Shown: positions 33,659 through 43,240 of the stretch, piece by piece
Layout of the letters: each line of letters begins with the position of its first letter
How positions within the stretch are numbered: position 1 is the stretch's first letter
DNA from: Balamuthia mandrillaris
Lineage: Eukaryota > Discosea > Longamoebia > Balamuthiidae
Assembly: GCA_031835245.1 (NCBI GenBank)
Contig: JAVKOQ010000237.1
Span: 17,399-81,398, forward strand
Direction of reading: 5' to 3'
Length of the DNA stretch: 64,000 bases
Translations under genes and position numbers: made by a program
Notes under the pieces: generated by a model
What the model saw: the letters and a program-made list of their open reading frames with translations, nothing else
What the model was told of the DNA's origin: nothing
Database searches by the model: none

Positions 33659-35618
33659 TCACTGGAAGAGCGGGAAGACGGGCTGAATGTCCACAGGAAT
33701 GCTGGCTTCCTGCAGTTTGTCCAGAGCGCGACGAGTGTGGGACCTGTAGACGCCATACCTGTCCAACATGCTTTTGGCCTTGGCTTTGTCGCCATCCCCT
33801 TGCAATGTTAGGATATCTCGTGTAAGCCCTCGCACTGCCTCTTCTATCTGATCAAAGCAGACGCGAAAGGTCTCCGTGTCCTCGTCATAGGCGAAGCCCC
33901 CACAGTCCAGTATATAGTTGAGCTGCAGAGCTTGGCCTTTGCCGTGCGCTTCATCCAGGCCAAAACGAATGGACCTTTTTTTTCCTCTTTAGTGCTGACG
34001 TTAAAGGTCGGTAGATGACAGAGGAACGCACCTGAAAGCAGAGGCGAGATAGGTTATATAGAGGCTACGCTTGGTGGAGGGATCAACACGAGCACCACTA
34101 TCCATCAAGTATTGCAATGCATAAAGAGACTGTCGCGAAGAAAAAGTTAACAGAATAAAAACAATAATTCAAAGAAAGACAGAGACTACACAAGAAAAAA
34201 CAAAAAGAAAACGAGGAATGTACGGTTATATCGGCTTTGGCTTCCTCTATGGCAGAATGGAGCTCTTGTAACTCTCTGCGCACGCTGCTTTCTCTGCTCT
34301 TCCCTTCTTCATCTACCAAAGTGATGCTGTGAGGACCGAGACTGTGGCTCACTTCGTGAGCAAGGATGTGCGTGAAGAATGCATCAAAGGAGACCTCATT
34401 CCTTTGGTCCTTGTCCAAGATGAGGTCGCTAATAGGCAGCAGTATGTGCTTAAACTTGGCTTCCTGTACATTTTTAAGAATGACCAACTTGCTGCCAGCC
34501 GCCTTAACAACTTGTTCGTCATTTGGCAAACTTCAAAAGGAGCAGGTCAGCAAATAGAATCAATCTGGTGAAGAGAATAACGCACTTGAAAGCAGCAGTT
34601 TGAGGCCCTGCTCGATCACCAGCGGTAAGCACTTGATTGACGACCACAATGGGAGAGCTGAGGCCAAGATTGGGGTTTTTGTATTTGTCCTCAACAGGAA
34701 GGTTGTTCTCCAGCTCCTGCAGCCATCCTCTGAATGCTTGTAGCTTCTTGGTTTCCTCAAAGTCCCGCACTGTGATAAAGGCCTCAAAACTGGCTTTATA
34801 GTTGTAAAGAGCGTCCTCGTAGACCTCGTAAGGTCCAAAAGTCACGTCAAACTTGCTCTCCTCCGCGATGGCCAACCAGTCCTTCTCGCTCTGAAAGTAG
34901 TTGTTGCTGAGGAGACTATCCGCTCTGCTTCTCAGAAAGCGAACCAGAGTCTCGTTATGACTTGATCCTATTGTTGAGCTTCTTCAGCCATCGGCTTGTG
35001 TGTGGAGGGGAGAGAAAGAGAGCGAGAGAGAGAGAGAGAGAGAGAGAGACCTTCTTTGGCAGCATCCTCCTCAAGCAAGTCAGCAGCTTCGTGAAGGCGG
35101 TCCCTGATGGGAGCGAGAGCCTGCTTGTACTCCTCGTTATAAGGCACCAGCACGAGGTTTCCAGTCCTGTCCCTGCGCACCACAGTGTAGAAGCCTTTGG
35201 CAGCGTCCACCTCTTCCTTGGAGAGCTTTCCGCTGTGCACCCATGCATCAAACTCTTCCTTGGTCATGTCCTCCGGATAGAAGTTGGCTCCTTTGGGCTT
35301 TGCTCCCATGCCTTGAATGAAGGGCTTGTCCTCGTCAAGGCGGTCCCAAGGCCCCATGTTAATGGCATAGTAGTGAAGGACCTCCCCGGCGGCGCCGTCC
35401 TCTTGGAGACGCTGCAGCAGGGCTTCGTTGTCGTTCCACATTTGGCGCATGAAGAGGGCGTCAAGGGGTTTGGCGGCCTCCCCCAGCTTTTGGAGAGCAG
35501 CCTTCTCACCAGCAGTGAGGTGGCTCACATCAGCTGTGATCTCAGCCGCCACGTACTGCTTCAACCTCTCCGCCACGCTGCGCCCCTCCCCCCCTCCTCC
35601 TCCTCCTCTTCCTTCCAT
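33659..35618 (-). CDS. M49-like zinc metallopeptidase (dipeptidyl peptidase III-related)
   Basis: ATG 35618 opens a Gly-rich start, then LKQYVAAEITADVSHLTAGEK, KLGEAAKPLDALFMRQMW and HYYAINMGPWDRLD, as in bacterial M49-like proteins. A middle exon reads FDVTFGPYEVYEDALYNYKASFEAF. The active-site exon has FFTHILAHEVSHSLGPHSI, where HEVSH binds zinc, and downstream ELHSAIEEAKADI supplies the third ligand Glu, equivalent to EECRAE of DPP III. The C-terminal exons end VFPLFQ at TGA 33661-33659. True DPP III has HELLGH with an extra residue; this branch has plain HExxH. It is probably a cytosolic peptidase, since no signal peptide is present. Substrate unknown. The first intron starts GTCTCTCTC, donor and (TC)n directly joined at 35050. 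Confidence 0.8.
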
Positions 35619-35781
35619 TTTTCTTTCAATTTTTTTGTTTTTTTATTTTATTTGATGAAAGTGAATTGACCCCTCACCCTGATCGATCGAAAATATTTAA
35701 TCGAATAGCACATTTATCAATATTTATAGCAATAGATCAATAATTATCAATAATTATTGTCTGTAAGCTTCGGTCCAAATT

Positions 35782-36854
35782 TTAGCGGTAATGAAACTTC
35801 AGCTTGCAGAGATACTTGATGTGCACCTGGCGAACATCGTACACAATGTACTCGTTGTAAAGCAGCGAAGAGTATGACGATGATGAAGAAGGGGTACCGA
35901 TGGGAACCACCACGCATGACTGTAGAGTTATGCTCTGATGTGGGTCTGGCCGGGTCTGGCCCACGCCTTTGGTCGAGTGAAAGCCGGCAGGGGGGCTTTC
36001 CATGTATTCGGCATGGCTTCGCTCGTACATGTTGCCAAGGGCTACCTCTGCTAAAATGGCCAGCCCCACATTTTGTTCTTCAGTGGCCCTGCAATAGTTT
36101 GCTGATTTGCTAAGGAGAGTATGATGAAGGCCCAACAGATATATTAAGTTTGAGAAAAATTCACAATGAGAGAGATGCAGGTACCTGACCATGTCTGCAA
36201 AGTAAACGCCTTTACCAAACTGTAGCAAAATGGTTCAGTTTGGCAGATTGAAGGAAATAAGAGAGAGCGGGGAGATTATTACCATGTAACCAGTCACTGG
36301 AGCTTCAGGAGGCGCAATTCTAAGGCCTTGGGACAATATGCCCACAAAGTTGGTCAACCTCGAGCCATGCCACAATAACTGTTCAACATTCAAAAAAAAT
36401 AAGGTAAACCAGTGGCACTAAGTAGAGCAGGAGAAGCAGCCAACCATTTTGTTGTCGATGTCTTTACAAAACTCGTCGTACCGCTCTTGTTCTCCTTCTC
36501 GCTCTATGCTATACAAATCCAACAACTCCAGCTCATAATTGGAGTGAGTGGGAGCATGGGTATGGCGAATGTACATGCGCACAAGATCCAGTTCTTGCTC
36601 GTCGTCTACAGGGACTATCCTCGTGTTCAGTCGTTTGTAGTAGCTGGGAATGGTTTTATTCTTGTTTTGCTTGAGCAACCGCACAGCTACTTCCATATCG
36701 GACAGAGCATCCAGCATTTTGATTTTTTGTTTTAGTAAGTACTCGCTGTCGATAACCACTGGCCTTTTTTTCCTCCCGAAGGAATGTGGTATCACACTTT
36801 TACCAGGAAAACCAATATTAGGGCAAAGGAGGAAGGGAGAGAGGGGGAGAGAGA

Positions 36855-36912
<58 letters not shown>

Positions 36913-38140
36913 AAGAGGGAGAGGGAGAGTAGCGCACGTGTAGAACTGGTTGGTACAGTCTATAAGCTGCGTTTGTTTGTCTAGCCCAGTGGTGCAATTT
37001 CCTTTGTCTTGGAGAATATCATGTATCTGACTCAATACTTGGTACTGATAAGCAATAGAGAACAGAAGGGAGGGCGAGAGAGAGAGGAGTGAGTTGAAAT
37101 GGTAAATCCAAAGGCAAAAGTGGAAGCCGTACGCCTGCCAAGATAGTGGCCTTAGAAAGTCGGCCCAGGGGCATCTTCTGCGTGTCAATTTCCATTTCTG
37201 CTAACGTATCTTCCATCGCTTCAATATTGAATATCAGCTGTATCAGATCCTGCAGGATAACACATGTGTTTTACATACAAATCGTTAACCATAAGATAGA
37301 GCAGTACAATACACCCAGCGAGAAAACTACCTTAAGTCTAGAATCTTCTAAAAGCTGTTTCTCCTCCTCAGTCAAATTGGGGTCTTCCTCGCCTCCTTCG
37401 CCTTCTTCGTCAGAAAGGCCATCAAGACTGTAGTTTACATCCACAACGTGGTACTTGCCTGGCTTCTTTACAAAGAGTTCTGGTCGTCTGTTGTCCCAAG
37501 AGTTATGAGTCTTTTCCTCGAATGCCGTTTCGAACTTCTCCTTGGCATCTTCCAGGGATTCGCAGGGAGTGATCTTTTTGCCACCAACAAAGGTGCCAAG
37601 CTTCCCCCACTTCCGCCACAGATACCATTCCTTCTTGTCATCCGTTTCAATGAGTTGAAGCTTGTAGTAAAAATTGAGCCCAAGCGAAATGTCGGCCATG
37701 TTGAGAACCGCATTATAACTCGTGCCGTCTTCTTCGTAGATGTGCCCATTTTCGTGAAGACCTGACTCTGGGTCTACTGCTGAGTTGCCTTTGATCACTA
37801 CTTTCTTTGTTCGTTTCCGTGGGGTCGTTGTTCGCTCAGATCTTTTTCTCTTGGTAGGAGTTAGCGCATCTGATGGGCTCTCTTGGCTTTCTTCTCCTTG
37901 TGTTGGTTCTTTGCCCTGTCGAAGGATTTGCTTTCGCTATAACACAGAGGAAAGTTAGACAAAACGCCTTAACTGCGAGAGCAGGTTGATAAAAGATGTG
38001 TACTCTATCAAAGCGAAAATCTCGCAAAAAAGCGACGCGTGACTCTTCTGGCATTATCCAATCCAGCCGCTCTACCTCAAAACCTCGCCATGTACATTTA
38101 CTCCAAGCTGTTATCTTTACCGTTAGTGGCCGCAAGAGAA

Positions 38141-38176
<36 letters not shown>

Positions 38177-39953
38177 CATGTACCACTAAGATGTCCATTA
38201 CAGCGAAACTCGCGAGCTCCATTTTTGTTGTTGGTGGTATAAAGATCTCCATTGCCACATAAGGTGCATTTAGGCAAAGCTCCGAATAACATGCCTTCAG
38301 CGCAGCGATCGAGCAAACGTTGCAAGCTACCAGTGGTTGGCTGATTATTCAAAGCTAGAAGTTCTTGTATCTCCTTCTTTTTGCAATGCCTCCTCAAGCT
38401 GTCTTTGATGTGCCACCACTTCTCGTTTTGTATTTGGACCTCTTGATCGAGAGCAACTTGTTCGGTGCTAACCTCTTCTTCCTCTGCTCCCTCTTTTTCC
38501 TTGTCTTTTCCTTTGTCGCGGTCCGTTTCCTCTTTTTCCTTTTTCTTTTCTTCCTTGTCTATATTCTCCTGCAAATTTGATGCCTGGTCTTCTACTTTTA
38601 CCTTTTGTGAAGAGGAGGATGTACGTCTCTTCTTGTTGGAAACTGGGGAATCATCTTGCTCTTTTTTGTTCTCAGCAGAACCAGAAGCGTCGTCAGTAAT
38701 GCGTTTCAGTAACATTTGTTGGTCATTCCAGCGCAGCTTGTCCATCTCCCTGATTGCAGAAGCTTCCTCTACAGGCAACTCGTGTCGCAGGAAGAAGCAA
38801 TCCACATGATGCCACTCAGGAAGTAATCCGCTGTTGTTGTTGGTCAAAAAAAAAAAACAAAACAAAAAAGAGACTAGTATCTCGAAAGGAAGAGTTTATC
38901 GTACAATTTGCGAGAGAAAGCGAGCTTGGCCAAGCGGATCTCATCTTTTGGGATAGCTTCCATGCACACTCTGCATTTGGACCGGCCGCTGCTTGCGTAC
39001 TCTGCCTTACACAGATCTCCTCTAACGGTAGTTTTCTCAAGCCCGCTGTTCCTCTTTCGTTTCAAACGTTCTTGTTCCTTTTTCCGCTTCTTTTTCTCTT
39101 TTTGTTCCTTTTCTTTTTTCTTTGCTTTCAAGGGTTCCTTTTTCTTTTTACCCTTGACCTCTTCTTCGCTCTCTTCCGCTTCGCTTTCTTCCTCTTCCTC
39201 TTCTTCCATGTCAACAGTGTATCCCTTTCGAAGGAGCTTATCACGTACCAACATCAAGATTTTGCCAAGTTTGTTGGGTCCGCCCCCATTCTTTCCAGCA
39301 AACCAGCAACTATCTGCATAGCAAAGCAAGCCTTAATACTCTATCTGTCTGATCTCTGTTCTCTCTCTCTCTCTCTACAAAAAACGGATACCTCCACGAC
39401 TTTGAGCAACCAAGGAAGCATCCCCAGTTTGGAGCAAGACATTGCGAGCGTCCTTGTGTTGCTTGAACTTGGCGGACACCGCTTTCATCATCACGTCCTC
39501 TTTGACTTGATCCCAGTCGGCGCGGACGGTGGCAGCTCCCGACTTAGTGAGTTTTGTGGCTAAACAGCCGGCTTTGCCTGGGGTGTTAGCTCTGCGTATG
39601 GTATCTTCGAAAGGAGTTCCTGTGATGGCGAAGAAGGTGGGGGTCAGCCACAATAGTTAGGGAAGGGCATTACGTTCATGGCTGCCTTTGCATCTACCTG
39701 CAAACTTTTGTGCGTGGTAGTAATGCTCCTAAGTTGGTGGGTTCGTTTGGCGTGTTACAGATGAGTGAACCGATCTCTCAAAAAAAAAAATATGAGAGGC
39801 AAAAAGAGCAAGTGTAAAACATAACGATACCGTGGACGGCCATGTTATACCATCTATTTTCACGGGAAAGGTACTCAAGTTTGAAAAGCAACCATAAGGT
39901 GGGAATACCTTGATGCCGTGGAATTTTATCACTTTCTTGGTCTCTTGCTCCAT
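35782..39953 (-). CDS. NADAR-PARP fusion: ADP-ribose N-glycosidase-like domain joined to PARP1-like polymerase
   Basis: Reading from ATG 39953: [20 protein letters not shown], then, after an intron, [38 protein letters not shown] and [17 protein letters not shown], a complete NADAR (YbiA-like) domain. Without leaving that exon (about 39317-38883) it continues through a Glu/Lys linker into a PARP zinc finger ([21 protein letters not shown]), finished in the next exon by PEWHHVDC. Then come a PADR1/zinc-3 domain ([12 protein letters not shown]), WGR ([17 protein letters not shown]), the PARP regulatory helices ([12 protein letters not shown]) and the catalytic domain with [17 protein letters not shown] and [16 protein letters not shown]. 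The last holds the H-Y-E triad, so polymerase activity is likely. One zinc finger and no BRCT were seen. Stop TAA 35784-35782. PARPs add ADP-ribose at DNA breaks; NADAR domains hydrolyse ADP-ribose linked to guanine or free phosphorylated ADP-ribose. Confidence 0.85.
36836..36908 (+). repeat. (GA)n microsatellite in a PARP intron
   Basis: About 73 bases of GA with some GGGA interruptions, (TC)n in the transcript, shortly after the intron's donor near 36940. Confidence 0.88.
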
Positions 39954-40636
39954 TTATTCTAGTGATTCGTTTCTTTGCTACTCTTTTTGGTTGTTTTCGC
40001 TTTGTTGTCTCAAATTCAATTCCTGGAACAAATTCGGAAGATACTATGTCGACAAAAATAAATTTGGATGGACGTGTACTTTCCTATTTTCTGCCACGTT
40101 ACCCAATAGATGTAACTCCGCGGTCCCTTTTCGCCGTGTCAAATATTTCCGTCGATTTTCCGACAAAAATGTGCCACGTCCGCGAAAATTATCCTACCTG
40201 GGGGACAGGTGACGAGTATCAAGAATTCCGTAAACGATAAATAATTCATTGAGTGGAAAAGAATTGTTGCCTCTCTCTCGTGAGGAAAGGAACAGGGGGG
40301 AAAAATAAGGAGAGAGAGAAGAAGCAAGAAGAAAACTTTTTTTTTGCGTTCAAGCAGAAAAAGAAGAGAAAGGGGATTCAAAAAAAAAAAACAGAGAAAA
40401 GGTGAGTTTTCCTCTCTTGCTTTTTTTCCACTCTTCCTTCGATGGGCTTGTTGATTTCGGTTTGGATGCGCTTTGATGTTGTGGAAACTTCCTTCCTGGA
40501 TTTTTTTTTTGTAAGCCAAAGATTTTGTTCATCTAATTTCTTTCTTGCTTTGTTTCTCTTCTGGATTAGTGCCCATTCTTGCCTGAACACCCCCATCGTG
40601 TGACATCTTTCGAGCAAGCAGACGACAAACAGCACC
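39954..40636. promoter_or_regulatory. Divergent region, NADAR-PARP / bZIP
   Basis: 683 bases between two divergent start codons. It contains TATTTCCGTCGATTTTCCG (40143-40161) and a CGCGAAAATT box near 40180, both resembling motifs in other promoters of this window, and a run of A/GA-rich leader sequence (40290-40400) before the bZIP start. No exon is convincing. The bZIP transcript may have a long leader here. Confidence 0.45.
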
Positions 40637-42907
40637 ATGGATTTTACTTCCTCGGCTGGCTCTGGTGCCTCTGAGGCCGAACAGACGCTGTTTGAGTACT
40701 TTTTCAACACAGACTCTTTCCTGAACAACGCAGAGGCAGAAACTACTTTGGAGGACTTGGTATGTCCCACCGAATTTCTTCCTCTTTCCTATCACGCTTC
40801 GGAAGACGGCGAAGCGCATCTTCACCACGCTCCTCTTCTTCAGCATCAGGAGGAGAAAGCGGCTCCGTTCTTGCTTGGTGTGCCTCTCATCAAGACGGAG
40901 CCCCTCTCACCAGGAGGCAGTTCAGACTGCTCGGAGAGTTCTGACCGTTCAGATAGCTCGGAGCCAAGTTCTCCGCTACCTTTAGCCCACTTCTTTTCTT
41001 CCTCTTCCGAAGAGGAGAGCGAGGGTGTTGCCGACCTCTTAATAGGGGCGACAAGGCTGGATCTAGCCACCGGTCTTGATCCTGCGGTGCTCTCGCAGCT
41101 ACAAGCCGAGGAATTCGTGCAGAAGACGTTGTTGGGGGATGTCGTCGCGAACGACTCGGCGAGCCACTTTATTTCTACTGCCACCAGCTCCTCGCCTGTT
41201 GTCCCATCGCCCACCACATTATTGACAACCCCTAACCCTCAACCTGCGCTTCTGCCCAACGTCTTCGTCAAAGCGGAACCACAAGGCGATGATGTCAACG
41301 TTATTGCTCGCCCCCTCAAAAGAAATCGTGAGCAACAGGACACATCGTTAGCCATAGAAACACACGCGCATGTGCAACAACAGCAACGTCAGATGTTATT
41401 GGCTACAGCATCGTCAACAACATCAGCTGAAGGAGTGCCCAACATTGGGGGTGGCTGCTTGGCGGGCCGACCACAGCAGCAATGTGCGTCTTTAAATCCC
41501 GAGGACGATAGGATGGCTAAACGGCAACGGAGGCTCATCAAGAACCGCGAAAGCGCGCAAAAGTCCCGAATGAGGAAGAAGCTCTATATGGAGGAGTTAG
41601 AGGGCAAGGTACAAAAATTAGCCACACACAACCAGCAACTGTTGGAGGAAAACAAGCTGTTGAAAGAGGAAGTCAACTACCTCAAAGGTATCATCAAGAA
41701 GACTCCTGGCCTCGCCCATGAGCTACTCCAGAGGAGCACTCGCATAGGCCCCGCAGGCGCCACTCCCAACAATGTCAAAGCAGCTGGAGTATGCCTCTTG
41801 ATTGTATTGTTCTCGTTTGGCCTGTTCTTCAACGCCCAAGACGGACGTCATGGAAGCCTCCCTCATCACTTGTCATTCGGCGGTGAGGGTGCTGATAGCC
41901 TGTTGCGAGACACTCTTTTGATGGGACAACAATCCTCCAATGCCAATAGAGCGTCCATCCGCAGCCGCCTCCTGAACGCCGTCAACCACGCTGCTGATCA
42001 GCAGGCTTACGACACGCCCGTTGTGGCAGAGCTCTCTGAGCGAAGGGGACAACTCCCTGTTGTACAACACATTGACTGGGCAACGCCCGAGTCCTCTGCA
42101 GCAGCTACGCCCGCTGCGGAGGAAACTGCCAACTGCTATCCTCCGAAACTGTTGGTAGCGAAGGAGGAGCCAAAGGACGAGGAGGAGGAAGAGGAGGAGG
42201 AGGGAGAGGGAAGCTTATTCCGACAAGAGGAGGTGTTAGACAGGGAAGAGACGGTCCGCCTTACTTCCTCTTACGAATACGCAGTGGTACCAGCTTCACG
42301 CTTGGCCAATTCCCGAATGCACATAGAGGACGTTATGGAACTGGAAGTACAAGAGGAAGAGGATGAAGCAGCAGAAAGCACCCAAGAGGAAGTGGCTGTT
42401 GCCCTCTCTTCTGCCCTTTCTGAACGACGAGCCTCGCTACCCTTGGATGTGGTGTCAGCAGCAGTGACCACTCCCGCTCTGTTCTCCTCATCCTCTCCCT
42501 TTAACATCTCGGTGGTCCCGTCCCACTATCCTATCACCGTCAAGAAGGAGAGAGACCAAGACGGCACCAGCAGCCAAGACCTCGTCAAAGCGCTGGCCAG
42601 AGGCCTCTCCTTGGACAAGATATTCCACAAGGAGTCCTTTGCGCGAGATCCACATGTCTCCTACATTCTCTGCTCAGAGAGCAAGAGCATCTTCCCTGCA
42701 TTGATCAAAACGAACAGCCAAGAGGAGGAAGCCATGGAGTCCATCATCTCTCTTCTGATCCCTACCAACACCTTCAATGGTTCTGAGGACCATCTCATGA
42801 CGGAGGAGCCTGCTCTCCTTGAACTATCTTGCAACGTGCGGCACATCAACATCATCGCTCCTTCTCGTCCCACCACTACCACCAACTCCTCCATTTCCTC
42901 CATCTAA
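40637..42907 (+). CDS. Membrane-anchored bZIP transcription factor (ATF6/CREB3-type plan)
   Basis: A single uninterrupted exon of 756 codons, remarkable among intron-rich neighbours. Residues 1-290 are acidic and Ser-rich, an activation-type region with repeated K.EP segments (IKTEPLSPG, VKAEPQGDD) that resemble sumoylation sites. Basic region KRQRRLIKNRESAQKSRMRK at about 293-313 contains the N-x7-R contact pattern. A leucine zipper follows (LEGKVQKLATHNQQLLEENKLL). A hydrophobic span lies at about 380-397 (AAGVCLLIVLFSFGLFF). About 350 residues follow, acidic, with more K.EP sites (VAKEEPKDE, VKKERD). ATF6 and CREB3 factors have this order: activation, bZIP, TM, luminal part. They are released from the ER/Golgi by proteases under stress; that route is inferred. 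The post-TM K.EP sites, normally nuclear signals, are odd for a luminal tail. Confidence 0.8.
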   Translation: MDFTSSAGSGASEAEQTLFEYFFNTDSFLNNAEAETTLEDLVCPTEFLPLSYHASEDGEAHLHHAPLLQHQEEKAAPFLLGVPLIKTEPLSPGGSSDCSESSDRSDSSEPSSPLPLAHFFSSSSEEESEGVADLLIGATRLDLATGLDPAVLSQLQAEEFVQKTLLGDVVANDSASHFISTATSSSPVVPSPTTLLTTPNPQPALLPNVFVKAEPQGDDVNVIARPLKRNREQQDTSLAIETHAHVQQQQRQMLLATASSTTSAEGVPNIGGGCLAGRPQQQCASLNPEDDRMAKRQRRLIKNRESAQKSRMRKKLYMEELEGKVQKLATHNQQLLEENKLLKEEVNYLKGIIKKTPGLAHELLQRSTRIGPAGATPNNVKAAGVCLLIVLFSFGLFFNAQDGRHGSLPHHLSFGGEGADSLLRDTLLMGQQSSNANRASIRSRLLNAVNHAADQQAYDTPVVAELSERRGQLPVVQHIDWATPESSAAATPAAEETANCYPPKLLVAKEEPKDEEEEEEEEGEGSLFRQEEVLDREETVRLTSSYEYAVVPASRLANSRMHIEDVMELEVQEEEDEAAESTQEEVAVALSSALSERRASLPLDVVSAAVTTPALFSSSSPFNISVVPSHYPITVKKERDQDGTSSQDLVKALARGLSLDKIFHKESFARDPHVSYILCSESKSIFPALIKTNSQEEEAMESIISLLIPTNTFNGSEDHLMTEEPALLELSCNVRHINIIAPSRPTTTTNSSISSI

Positions 42908-43116
42908 CGGAGGTAGACTTTCACCAGATACCTTTTCAACAGAAGCCAGGCCACTATTTATTCCTTACAGCACCACGCGCGCTCATGTAACACCTCTCCT
43001 TCTACCTTCTTTCCTGCCTTGTTCGGTGCACATCATTCACATTTCCCACAGCATCTAATTCTGCATTCTACGCCAACTTATGTTTCCATTTTCAGTGTAC
43101 ATTTATTTCTTCGCTT

Positions 43117-43147
<31 letters not shown>

Positions 43148-43240
43148 GCTCTCTCTCTCTCTGCTCTCTGCTCTCTGCTCTCTGCTCTCTGCTTCTCAAT
43201 TACACACACTAGTTCAGGAACAAAAACATTAATATAAAAA
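42908..43240. other. Convergent 3' spacer with TC/CTGCTCT repeats
   Basis: Between the stop codons of the bZIP and SNF2 genes. It holds (TC)n at 43122-43160 and a CTGCTCT heptamer repeat at 43160-43192. No gene seen; both 3' ends should lie here. Confidence 0.5.
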
